NCBI GenBank assembly: GCA_030041195.1
Contig: JASHOI010000417.1
Span: forward strand, 1-26,372
Length of the DNA: 26,372 bases
Source of the DNA: Streptosporangiaceae bacterium
GTDB lineage: Bacteria > Actinomycetota > Actinomycetes > Streptosporangiales > Streptosporangiaceae
Reading direction: 5' to 3'
The notes below the pieces were generated by a model. That model searched no databases and was not told where the DNA came from. It saw only the letters and a list, made by a program, of their open reading frames with translations. The position numbers were made by a program, and so were the translations under genes. Below, in pieces: positions 18,536-25,315 of this stretch. Positions within the stretch are counted from its first letter, which is position 1. Every line of letters starts with the position of its first letter.

Positions 18536-18614
18536 CTCATTCGCAGCCCGCGCCGCCAGTCCGTCCGGGCACTCTGGAGCCGCTCCGGCCCGCGGCGCGA
18601 TCAGTCGCGATCAG

Positions 18615-19340
18615 TTAGGCCTTTGGTTCCGGTTTCCCATCCGCGCCGGACCCGGGTGCGCCTGGCTCGGTCCCGGCGGCCTTGGCCGCGTCGCCGGCGC
18701 CCGCCGCCTGCCCGGCTCCCCCGCCGTCAGCGATCTGGGCATCTAACGTCTTCGAGGCCGGCGGCTGGGCCGTCTGCAGCACTTCCTCAGCGACCGCCCG
18801 CATCGTCATCCGGCGGTCCATCGAGCTCTTCTGGATCCAGCGGAACGCCTCGGGCTCGGTCATCCCGCGCTCGGCCTGGAGCACCCCCTTGGCGCGGTCG
18901 AGCAACTTGCGCACCTCGAGCCGGTCCTTGAGGTTCGAGACCTCCGACTCGAGGGCCGAGAACTCCTGGTACCGGCTCACCGCGATCTCGATCGCCGGCA
19001 CCAGGTCGGCCTTGGTGAACGGCTTGACCAGGAACGCCATCGCCCCGGCGTCCCTGGCCCGCAGCACGAGGTCGCGCTGCGAAAACGCGGTGAGGATGAC
19101 GACCGGTGCCATGTGCTCGGACGTGATCCGCTCGGCGGCGGAGATACCGTCGAGACCAGGCATCTTGATGTCCATGATCACCAGGTCCGGCCTGAGGCTC
19201 TCGGTCAGCTTGACGGCAGCCTCGCCGTCCGACGCTTCACCCGCGACGACATAGCCGTCTTCCTCAAGCATCTCCTTGAGGTCGAGGCGGATCAGTGCCT
19301 CATCCTCGGCGATCACCACGCGAAACGGAGTCTGGCTCAC
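18615..19340 (-). CDS. pdtaR: ANTAR-domain response regulator, PdtaR type
   Basis: This is the regulator of a PdtaS-PdtaR-like two-component system that acts on RNA (antitermination) rather than DNA. The 241 residues start with a receiver domain: acidic pocket Glu12-Asp13, phospho-acceptor Asp57 in VIMDIKMPGLDG, Thr84 in LTAF and Lys106 in LVKPF. A coiled-coil linker (LESEVSNLKDRLEVRKLL) leads to the ANTAR domain with RAKGVLQAERGMTEPEAFRW and SSMDRRMTMRAVAEEVL. The last 45 residues are an Ala/Gly/Pro-rich tail that I believe is longer than in Rv1626. The frame is open to 19421, but that overlaps the tRNA. GTG 19340 (VSQTPFRVVIAEDE) is preferred, with TACGCT six bases upstream. The histidine kinase is not in the window. 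Confidence 0.93.
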   Translation of the reverse strand: MSQTPFRVVIAEDEALIRLDLKEMLEEDGYVVAGEASDGEAAVKLTESLRPDLVIMDIKMPGLDGISAAERITSEHMAPVVILTAFSQRDLVLRARDAGAMAFLVKPFTKADLVPAIEIAVSRYQEFSALESEVSNLKDRLEVRKLLDRAKGVLQAERGMTEPEAFRWIQKSSMDRRMTMRAVAEEVLQTAQPPASKTLDAQIADGGGAGQAAGAGDAAKAAGTEPGAPGSGADGKPEPKA

Positions 19341-19346
19341 CCACCG

Positions 19347-19352
19347 AGCGTA
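19347..19352 (-). promoter_or_regulatory. Candidate -10 box of a leaderless pdtaR transcript
   Basis: TACGCT on the minus strand is followed by six bases (CGGTGG) and the GTG start codon. GGTGG adjoining the GTG is too close to act as a Shine-Dalgarno sequence. Confidence 0.45.
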
Positions 19353-19406
19353 TCGTGGCCCGGTACATTGATACTCGACCGCACCTCCCCCAGCAGCGTA
19401 GGTCAC

Positions 19407-19481
19407 GCCCCGGTAGTCCAATCAGGCAGAGACCGCGGTCTCAAACACCGCGCAGTGTGGGTTCGAGTCCCACCCGGGGCA
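19407..19481 (+). tRNA. tRNA with CAA (Leu) anticodon and a short variable loop
   Basis: A full cloverleaf is visible. The acceptor stem is GCCCCGG (19407-19413) with CCGGGGC (19474-19480), all seven pairs, and discriminator A19481. The D-arm has GTC/GAC and the invariant GG (19425-19426). The anticodon stem GCGGT/ACCGC (19435-19439, 19447-19451) encloses loop CTCAAAC with anticodon CAA (19442-19444). The variable loop is only GCAGT, and the T-arm is GTGGG-TTCGAGT-CCCAC (19457-19473). CCA is not encoded. CAA reads the Leu codon UUG, yet bacterial tRNA-Leu normally has a long variable arm; this one has class I shape. The A-A start and GG-C-AGA pattern of the D-loop resemble tRNA-Leu, and the anticodon stem resembles tRNA-Trp. 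Its charging identity is uncertain. Confidence 0.88.
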
Positions 19482-19519
19482 CACGCGAAAATGTCAGTCC
19501 CTGCTGCAAGTGTTGTGTT

Positions 19520-20289
19520 ATGTACGACAAGGTGACACGACTCCGGGCGATGAGCCTGATCGCTCAGGGGCAGAGCTTCCGGGACGCAAGCGTGGCGACG
19601 GGTATCGCGCAAAGGACATTACGCGACTGGTGGTATAGCCCCGAAAAGTTATCTCTATCGAGTAAGAAAACTTGCCCGCGGTGCGCGGAAGCAAAGACAA
19701 CTGTCGAACCACAGCGTGATTACGCCTACCTTCTCGGCCTCTACCTCGGCGATGGCTGCATCAGTCGCCCGAGGCCGAGTAAGGACGTCTGGGCGCTCCG
19801 CGTCCTGTGCGCAGACGCCTGGCCGGACTCATCGTGGAGTGCAAACGGGCAATGTTGGCGGTGCGGCCGGGCAACTCGGTGTGCATGATCCAGCGGGAAG
19901 GCTGTGTAGAGGTCGTCAGCACATCAAAGCACTGGCCGTGTTTGTTTCCGCAGCATGGGCCGGGGCGGAAACATCAGCGCAAAATCGAGCTTGAGGTGTG
20001 GCAGCAGGAGATCGTTGACAGCCATCCCGGCGATTTCGCTCGCGGGCTCTTTCATTCGGACGGCTGCCGGCTCATCAACCGGGTCCGGCGCCCGCTCAAG
20101 GGCGGAGACCGCTGGTACGAATACCCGCGGTATCTGTTCGTCAACCGGTCCGCCGATATACACCGGCTGTGCGGGGAAGCACTCGACCGGCTGGGGGTGG
20201 CCTGGCGATTCTCCAAGCCGACCACGATCTCGGTGGCACGGCGGGAGGCGGTCGCCAGGCTGGACGAGTTCGTCGGCCCGAAATACTGA
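19520..20289 (+). pseudogene. HTH plus LAGLIDADG-like protein, frameshifted
   Basis: Two reading frames together form one protein. The first, from ATG 19520, begins MYDKVTRLRAMSLIAQGQSF with a helix-turn-helix (ASVATGIAQRTLRDWW), a CPRC zinc-ribbon-like pair, and the first LAGLIDADG-like helix AYLLGLYLGDGCISR. At about 19821-19827 the coding sense moves to another frame: AGLIVECKRAMLAVRPGN, FPQHGPGRKH, then the second LAGLIDADG-like helix FARGLFHSDGCRLINRV, ISVARREAVARLDEFVGPKY and a TGA at 20287. Restoring one G in TGGCCGGACTC joins them without loss. I recognise the layout as an actinobacterial family often annotated only as a helix-turn-helix protein. It lies 38 bases after the tRNA with no clear ribosome binding site. 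A sequencing error would equally explain the shift. Confidence 0.8.
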
Positions 20290-20356
20290 CGAGGCAAGCA
20301 GGCGGCCGCCTGAGGACCGGTAAGCCTACTGATCGGCGGCCCGTGCTCACCGGCGC

Positions 20357-20430
20357 GGACGCCAGCCGTGCCGCACCGGGTGGACGCCAGCCGTGCTCAC
20401 TGGGTGGACGCCGGCCGTGCCGCACCGGGT
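20357..20430. repeat. Three tandem ~25-bp repeats
   Basis: Copies at 20357-20381, 20382-20405 and 20406-20430 each begin GGACGCC and continue with GCCGTGC and an end like CACCGGGT. The middle copy is one base shorter and the most divergent. The array lies between the broken LAGLIDADG-like gene and the MFS promoter region; no coding frame is involved. Confidence 0.85.
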
Positions 20431-20480
20431 GCCCCGTGCCCTGAGCCCACGGGCCGCAGCGGAGCCACTCCCCGTGTGAG

Positions 20481-20531
20481 AAGCGTTAATATCTCTTGAC
20501 GCTTGACTAAGCGCCTGCTTTTCTTGACGCT
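20481..20531 (+). promoter_or_regulatory. MFS promoter/operator region with repeated TTGACGCT boxes
   Basis: TCTTGACGCT occurs at 20494-20503 and again at 20522-20531, the latter ending at the MFS start codon. AAGCGT (20481-20486) is inverted to ACGCTT (20499-20504), and CGCTT-GACT-AAGCG (20500-20513) is a further dyad. The first TTGACG can act as a -35 box. The stretch is AT-richer than its surroundings, which suggests a regulator binding site. Confidence 0.5.
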
Positions 20532-21968
20532 ATGCCAGAACGGAGCGGAGAGCACGGGCGGAACGCGTTCTCGTGGCGGTTTACCGCGCCACTGCTGGTC
20601 GGGTCGTCGGTCAACGCGATCAACAGCTCGCTGATCGCCACGGCACTCGTCCCCATCGCCGCGGCGATGCACGTGGCGGTCGGCCGTGCCACGGTCCTGG
20701 TCGCCGTGCTGTACCTGACCAGCGCGATCGCCCAGCCGACCGGTGGGAAGCTGGCCGAGGAGTTCGGCCCCCGGCGGGTGCTGCTGGCCGGCGCCGCGAT
20801 CGTGGGAATCGGCGGCGTCGTCGGCGGGCTGGGCCAGGATCTGGCCACCCTGATCGTCGCCCGGGTTCTGGTCGGTATCGGGAGCTCGGCCGGGTATCCC
20901 CCGGCCATGCTGCTGATCCGGCGGCGCGCGCAGCAGGCCGGGCTGGACGCCCCGCCGGGCGGCGTGCTCGGCAGCCTGCAGATCGCGGCCCTGGTCACCG
21001 GCACCCTCGGCCTGCCCCTTGGCGGCGTGCTCGTGGCCGCGTGGGGCTGGCGCGCCACCTTCTTCGTCAACGTCCCGTTCGCGCTCGCGGCGCTGGCCAT
21101 GGCCGCCCGCTGGATCCCCGGGGACGCGCCGGTGAACCTGAAAGGGGGCGTAACCGAGGTGGCGGACCGGATCGACCTCGCCGGGATCGCCGCCTTCGCT
21201 GGCGCGATCACGGCGCTGCTGGTGTTCCTGCTCTCGCTGCCCCGTCCGGACTGGGTCGCGCTCGGGCTGGCAGTGATCACCGGCACCGGCCTGGTGGGCT
21301 GGGAGCTGCGGGCCGGCCGGCCGTTCATCGACGTGCGGCTCCTCGCGTCGCACGGCGCGCTGGCCCGCACCTACATCCGGATCGGGCTCACGATGCTGTG
21401 CGTCTACACCGTGACGTACGCGGTCACCCAGTGGCTGGAGGCGAGCCGCGGCGTGTCCCCCGGCGAGACCGGCCTGCTGCTGCTGCCGATGTGCGCGGTC
21501 GGCGCCGTCGTGTCCAGGCCGATCGCGCGGCGGAACCTGATCCGCGGCCCGCTGCTGGCCGCGGCCGTCTCATCGCTGATCGCCTCGGCCGGCGCGGCCT
21601 TCCTCACCACGAGCACCGCTCTGGTCTGGATCGTCGCCGTGACCGCGATCTACGGCATCACGACCGGCACCACCACCATCGGCAACCAAGCGGTCCTCTA
21701 CGCCCAGGTCACGCCCGCCCAGACCGGCACCGCCTCGGGCCTGTTCCGAACCTCTATCTACGTTGGCTCCATTGCCTCGGCCACGATCACCAGCCTGGTC
21801 TTCCGCACCCGCGTGAGCGACCACGGTCTGCACCAGATCGCCGTCATCCTCGTCGCCGTCAGCGCGGTGATCCTGCTGATGACCCTGGCCGAACGCCAGC
21901 TCCGCGCACCGGCAACGCGGCTGGCTGAGGATGCCCTGGTAGGACAGCAGAGGACATCGCCGCGATAG
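20532..21968 (+). CDS. MFS transporter, DHA2 (drug:proton antiporter) type
   Basis: The 478-residue membrane protein has many hydrophobic segments consistent with the 14-helix DHA2 branch. Evidence is the first helix LLVGSSVNAINSSLIATALV, the loop GGKLAEEFGPRRVLLAG (the MFS motif A position), ARVLVGIGSSAGYPPAMLLI, and the stretch GTLGLPLGGVLVAAWGWRAT with FFVNVPFA, which is the DHA2 motif C region. It probably exports a small organic compound using the proton gradient. The ATG at 20532 lacks a Shine-Dalgarno sequence and directly follows a repeated TTGACGCT box. The next gene, an ABM-fold protein, starts 20 bases after the stop, so they form an operon. The substrate is unknown. Confidence 0.9.
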   Translation: MPERSGEHGRNAFSWRFTAPLLVGSSVNAINSSLIATALVPIAAAMHVAVGRATVLVAVLYLTSAIAQPTGGKLAEEFGPRRVLLAGAAIVGIGGVVGGLGQDLATLIVARVLVGIGSSAGYPPAMLLIRRRAQQAGLDAPPGGVLGSLQIAALVTGTLGLPLGGVLVAAWGWRATFFVNVPFALAALAMAARWIPGDAPVNLKGGVTEVADRIDLAGIAAFAGAITALLVFLLSLPRPDWVALGLAVITGTGLVGWELRAGRPFIDVRLLASHGALARTYIRIGLTMLCVYTVTYAVTQWLEASRGVSPGETGLLLLPMCAVGAVVSRPIARRNLIRGPLLAAAVSSLIASAGAAFLTTSTALVWIVAVTAIYGITTGTTTIGNQAVLYAQVTPAQTGTASGLFRTSIYVGSIASATITSLVFRTRVSDHGLHQIAVILVAVSAVILLMTLAERQLRAPATRLAEDALVGQQRTSPR

Positions 21969-21987
21969 CTGCCTCAGGAGACGAGCA

Positions 21988-22287
21988 ATGGCCCAGGTAT
22001 TCGAGTTCGCCGCGTTCACCGTGCACGAAGGCCACGAACAGGCCCTGCTGGACGAACGTCCCGCGATGATCGCGGCGCTGCGCCGGGCGTTTCCTGGCCT
22101 GTTGTCCTCCTGGCTGACCCGGCGCGACGACGGATCATGGCTGGACGTGATCCTCTGGCAAAGCCGGCCGGAAGCCGAGCACGCGGCCGAGCACGCCGCC
22201 GACGTCCCCGAGGCCGCCGCCTGGTTCGCCCACATCAGCGAGTCCCGCGGCATCGAGCACCTCACCGTGGCCAGCGCGGACGCCTGA
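21988..22287 (+). CDS. Small ABM-like (dimeric alpha-beta barrel) protein
   Basis: The 99-residue protein has the pattern of antibiotic-biosynthesis-monooxygenase-like ferredoxin folds: strand VFEFAAFTVHEGHEQALLDE, helix PAMIAALRRAFPGLLSSWLT, strand RDDGSWLDVILWQSRPEAEH, helix and a last short strand IEHLTVASA. Such proteins dimerise; some are cofactor-free monooxygenases and many have no known activity. AGGAG lies seven bases before the ATG. It is co-transcribed with the upstream exporter, which suggests it acts on or senses the exported compound. The catalytic type cannot be decided from sequence. Confidence 0.75.
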   Translation: MAQVFEFAAFTVHEGHEQALLDERPAMIAALRRAFPGLLSSWLTRRDDGSWLDVILWQSRPEAEHAAEHAADVPEAAAWFAHISESRGIEHLTVASADA

Positions 22288-22328
22288 CACCGCGGCAGGT
22301 GCACCGTGGCGTGCGCAGCCGAACCGGC

Positions 22329-22334
22329 TACGAT
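22329..22334 (+). promoter_or_regulatory. Candidate -10 box of a leaderless amidohydrolase transcript
   Basis: TACGAT is followed by six bases (GACCCG) and the GTG start codon at 22341. No Shine-Dalgarno sequence is present, and no good -35 box is seen. Confidence 0.4.
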
Positions 22335-22340
22335 GACCCG

Positions 22341-23189
22341 GTGCCGCTGCGTGCCATCGACTTCCACGTGCACCTGCCCACGCCAGACTGGCTGGACGGC
22401 AGCATGGCCGGCTACGTGCAGGCGGCCGAGGCGTATTTCCGGTCCCCGGTGCAGCGATCCACCCTCGACGAGCTCGCGGACCGGTACCGGGAGCTTGGGG
22501 TGATGGCGGTGCTGCTGGCCTGGGACGCGGAGACGGCGACCGGGCGTCCCCGGGTGCCCAACGCCACCGTCGCCGACGCCTGCCGCGCGTACCCGGACGT
22601 GTTCACCGGCCTCGGTTCCGTGGACCCGCACAAGGGCGAAGCGGCGGTCGCCGAGGTGGCGCAGATCGCCGCGGCCGGGCTGCGCGGGGTCAAGTTCCAC
22701 CCCTCACTGCAGGCCTTCGCGCCGGACGACCCGGCTTACTGGCCGATCTTCGCCGCGTGCCAGGAACACGGCCTGATCGCCCTGTTCCACACCGGGACCA
22801 GCGGGATCGGGGCCGGCCAGCCCGGCGGTCAGGGCATCAGGCTGGATTACGCCCAGCCGATCAGGCTCGACCCGGTCGCCGCCGCGCACCCCGACCTGAC
22901 GATCGTGGCGGCGCACTTCGGCTGGCCCTGGCACATGGAACTGATCGCGATCGCGCTGCACAAGACCAACGTGTACATCGACATCTCCGGCTGGTCGCCG
23001 CGCCGGATCCCGGCCGAGGTGATCAGGGAGCTGAGCGGCCGGCTGTCCGGGCAGTTCCTGTGGGGCAGCGACTTCCCGTTCCTGACCCCCGAACGTTGCC
23101 TTGCTGAGTTCGACGCCCTTGAGCTTCCCGCCGAGGTGCCGGAACGGGTGCTCCGCGGCAACGCCGAGCGCGTTCTCCACCTCGGCTGA
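22341..23189 (+). CDS. TIM-barrel amidohydrolase, amidohydrolase_2 (ACMSD-like) family
   Basis: Members are metal-dependent hydrolases or decarboxylases. The 282-residue protein carries the ligands in order: His9 and His11 in IDFHVHLP, His in LRGVKFHPS, His in IALFHTGTSG, His in VAAHFGWPW, and Asp in LWGSDFPF. The end ERVLRGNAERVLHLG is typical of the family. The frame is open from 22137, but that part overlaps the ABM gene in another frame. GTG 22341 (VPLRAIDFHVH) is the natural start. It lies 53 bases after the ABM gene and is convergent with lgt, 34 bases from its stop. A role beside the exporter and ABM protein in the breakdown of an aromatic or lactone compound is plausible but unproven. 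Confidence 0.9.
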   Translation: MPLRAIDFHVHLPTPDWLDGSMAGYVQAAEAYFRSPVQRSTLDELADRYRELGVMAVLLAWDAETATGRPRVPNATVADACRAYPDVFTGLGSVDPHKGEAAVAEVAQIAAAGLRGVKFHPSLQAFAPDDPAYWPIFAACQEHGLIALFHTGTSGIGAGQPGGQGIRLDYAQPIRLDPVAAAHPDLTIVAAHFGWPWHMELIAIALHKTNVYIDISGWSPRRIPAEVIRELSGRLSGQFLWGSDFPFLTPERCLAEFDALELPAEVPERVLRGNAERVLHLG

Positions 23190-23223
23190 CCGCGGCCAGC
23201 AGACGGCCGGCCGCCCGGTGCCG

Positions 23224-24090
23224 TCAGCCCGCCGCGGGTTCCGCTGCGGGGTCAGCGGCGGCCGGCTCCGGCGTGGCCGAGGTCACGATGTCGGGGCCCC
23301 GCCGCTTCCTGGTCAGGTACAGGTAGACGATCGCGCACACCAGGATCAAGATCATCACGACCTGGTCGATCCGCAGCCCGAGCACGTGCGACGAGTACGT
23401 GATCTCAAGCCCCTGGGTCCAGAACCGGCCGAACGCGTACAGCCCGGCGTAGACCGCGAAGGCCCGGTCCCCCGCCAGCAGGAACCGGCGTGCCGCAAAG
23501 ATCACCGCGACCCCGACCAAGGCGTCCCACAGCGACTCGTACAGGAATGTCGGCTGGAACGTCGCGAAGTTCAGGTATCCGGCAAGGCGGTGCTCGGGCG
23601 AGATCTCAACGGCCCACGGCAGCGTCGTCGGACGGCCGTAGAGCTGCTGGTTGAACCAGTTGCCCCAGCGCCCTATGGCCTGAGCGAACGCGAGCGCGGG
23701 GGCGACCGCGCCCGCCACGGGCGCGAGCTGGGCGCGTTCCCTGCGGCAGACCACCCACGCACCGAGAGCCCCGCCGACGACCGCGCCGGGGATGCCGAGG
23801 CCACCATCCCAGATCCGGAAGACGTTGATCCAGTCACGTCCGGGCGCAAAGTACAGCCCGTAGTCGGTGAACACGCTGTACAGCCGCGCGCCGAGCAGGC
23901 CGACCGGTATGGCCAGCGTGGCGATGTCCAGGATCATGCCGGGCCGGCCGCCGACCCTGCGGTAGCGCCGGTTGGCGACCCAGAGCCCGACGACGATGCC
24001 GAGAACGACGCAGATCGGGTAGGCCCGGATCGGTACCGGCCCGATATGCCAGATGCTGCGCGAGGGGCTCGGGAGGAAGGCAACCGGCAT
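23224..24090 (-). CDS. lgt: Prolipoprotein diacylglyceryl transferase
   Basis: Lgt moves diacylglycerol from phosphatidylglycerol to the lipobox cysteine of prolipoproteins in the cytoplasmic membrane. The 288 residues hold about seven membrane segments. The family signature AIGRWGNWFNQQLYGRPT is intact, and GARLYSVFTD, WDGGLGIPGAVVGG and FQPTFLYESLWDALVG are conserved blocks. The C-terminal 30 residues are a charged Ala/Pro/Glu tail, common in actinobacteria. The ATG at 24090 has no strong Shine-Dalgarno sequence; TAACGT lies eight bases upstream. It is divergent from the epoxide hydrolase gene. The putative lipoprotein at 5561-6250 is one of its expected substrates. Confidence 0.97.
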   Translation of the reverse strand: MPVAFLPSPSRSIWHIGPVPIRAYPICVVLGIVVGLWVANRRYRRVGGRPGMILDIATLAIPVGLLGARLYSVFTDYGLYFAPGRDWINVFRIWDGGLGIPGAVVGGALGAWVVCRRERAQLAPVAGAVAPALAFAQAIGRWGNWFNQQLYGRPTTLPWAVEISPEHRLAGYLNFATFQPTFLYESLWDALVGVAVIFAARRFLLAGDRAFAVYAGLYAFGRFWTQGLEITYSSHVLGLRIDQVVMILILVCAIVYLYLTRKRRGPDIVTSATPEPAAADPAAEPAAG

Positions 24091-24098
24091 GTTCCGTG

Positions 24099-24104
24099 AC
24101 GTTA
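24099..24104 (-). promoter_or_regulatory. Candidate -10 box of lgt
   Basis: TAACGT on the minus strand stands eight bases before the ATG, so the leader would be absent or only a few bases long. Confidence 0.3.
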
Positions 24105-24229
24105 CCGCCCTCGTCGTGCCGGTTAGCTTATTTTGCCCGATTCCTCGGAGCCGGCAAGATCAGCGATGAGTTTGCCGCGCGATACTCGTCCGATACCGCG
24201 ACCAGCAACCGGGCAAAGAGGAGACGCGA

Positions 24230-25303
24230 GTGACCGTCCAGGATGAGGAGCTTCGGCCGTTCCGGATCGCGGTTCCAGACAGTGATCTGGCCGATCTGCG
24301 TGACCGGCTGGACCGGGTCCGCTGGGCGCCGGAGCCGCGCGGCGGAGCCGAGGGATACGGCGTTTCGCTGGCGTTCGTCCAGCGCCTGGTCGGGTACTGG
24401 CGCGAACGGTACGACTGGCGCGCGTGGGAGAGCCGCCTTAACGAGCATCCGCAGTTCACCACCACGATCGACGGGACCAACGTGCACTTCCTGCACGTCC
24501 GCTCGCCCGAGCCCGACCCGCTGCCGCTCGTGCTCAGCCACGGCTGGCCGGGCTCGGTCGCCGAGTACCTGGACGTGATCGGGCCGCTGAGCGACCCCCG
24601 CGGCCACGGTCTCGACCCCGCCGTCGCCTTCGACCTGGTGATCCCCTCCCTGCCCGGGTTCGGCTGGTCCGGGCCGACGCCGGATGTGGGCTGGAACCCG
24701 CGTCGCATCGCCCGCGCGTGGGCGGTCCTGATGAGGCGGCTGGGCTATTCCCGCTACGGCGCCGCAGGCAACGACTGGGGCTCGTACATCTCGCCCGAGC
24801 TGGGCCGGATCGCGCCGGAGGAGGTGGCCGGCGTGCACGTGACCCAGGTGTTCCCGGCCGGCCCTGGCGAGGTGCGCAACGCCTCGTACGGCCACGTGCA
24901 CGCCGAGCAGCCGCAGACCCTGGCCCACGCCCTGGCCGACTCCCCGGTCGGGCTGCTGGCGTGGAACAGCCAGGTCATGGGCGGCCTCGACCCAGAGGCT
25001 CTGCTCACCCACGTCACCATCCACTGGGTGACCGGCACCGCGGGGTCGGCGCCACGGATCTACGCCGAGGAGGACCGGCAGCAGCCCCCGGACGGCCCGA
25101 CGACGATCCCGCCCGGTCTCGGCGTGCCGTTCGGCATGTCCCAGTTCCCGGACGACTGGCCGTCGGATCGCGCCGTGGCCGAGGGAACGGGCGCGCGCAT
25201 CGTGTCCTGGACCGTGCACGACCGCGGCGGGCACTACGCCGCCCGCCAGGCACCGGACCTGCTGGTCCAGGACCTGCGCGAGTTCTTCGCGCGGGTCAGG
25301 TGA
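24230..25303 (+). CDS. Epoxide hydrolase, alpha/beta-hydrolase with EHN domain
   Basis: The enzyme opens epoxides to diols by a covalent ester intermediate. The N-terminal EHN segment (PFRIAVPDSDLADLRDRLDR, WAPEP) wraps the core. The oxyanion motif HGWPG begins at His104, nucleophile Asp182 lies in GNDWGS, and catalytic His335 in GGHYAA. In place of the longer cap of relatives the sequence runs VRNASYGHVHAEQPQTLAHA, so the lid seems 20-30 residues shorter; the Tyr of this segment may be the lid proton donor. The 357 residues are slightly under the usual 370-390. GTG 24230 has AGGAG seven bases upstream. The gene is divergent from lgt and convergent with gltD. The natural substrate is unknown. 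Confidence 0.92.
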   Translation: MTVQDEELRPFRIAVPDSDLADLRDRLDRVRWAPEPRGGAEGYGVSLAFVQRLVGYWRERYDWRAWESRLNEHPQFTTTIDGTNVHFLHVRSPEPDPLPLVLSHGWPGSVAEYLDVIGPLSDPRGHGLDPAVAFDLVIPSLPGFGWSGPTPDVGWNPRRIARAWAVLMRRLGYSRYGAAGNDWGSYISPELGRIAPEEVAGVHVTQVFPAGPGEVRNASYGHVHAEQPQTLAHALADSPVGLLAWNSQVMGGLDPEALLTHVTIHWVTGTAGSAPRIYAEEDRQQPPDGPTTIPPGLGVPFGMSQFPDDWPSDRAVAEGTGARIVSWTVHDRGGHYAARQAPDLLVQDLREFFARVR

Positions 25304-25315
25304 GCGGGCGGCCGG

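Larger units (their letters stand above)
17835..18614. other. Gene-free, hairpin-rich region between thioesterase and pdtaR
   Basis: These 780 bases lie between two convergent genes. I find no credible coding sequence: the open frames here are low-complexity Arg/Pro/Ala/Gly products of GC-rich DNA. The part 17835-18130 shows no feature I can support. From 18137 there is a dyad GGTTAA-N7-TTAACC (18137-18155), then the candidate RNA (18213-18310) and further hairpins at 18345-18405, 18418-18445, 18443-18457 and 18488-18535. Confidence 0.7.

Noticed and set aside
19403..19612. Minus-strand frame of 69 codons with GGTRTHTARCLRPRS
   Set aside because: This is the familiar false translation of a tRNA gene on its opposite strand.
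20357..20430. Possible iteron or CRISPR array
   Set aside because: Only three direct copies, no spacers, no replication or cas gene nearby.
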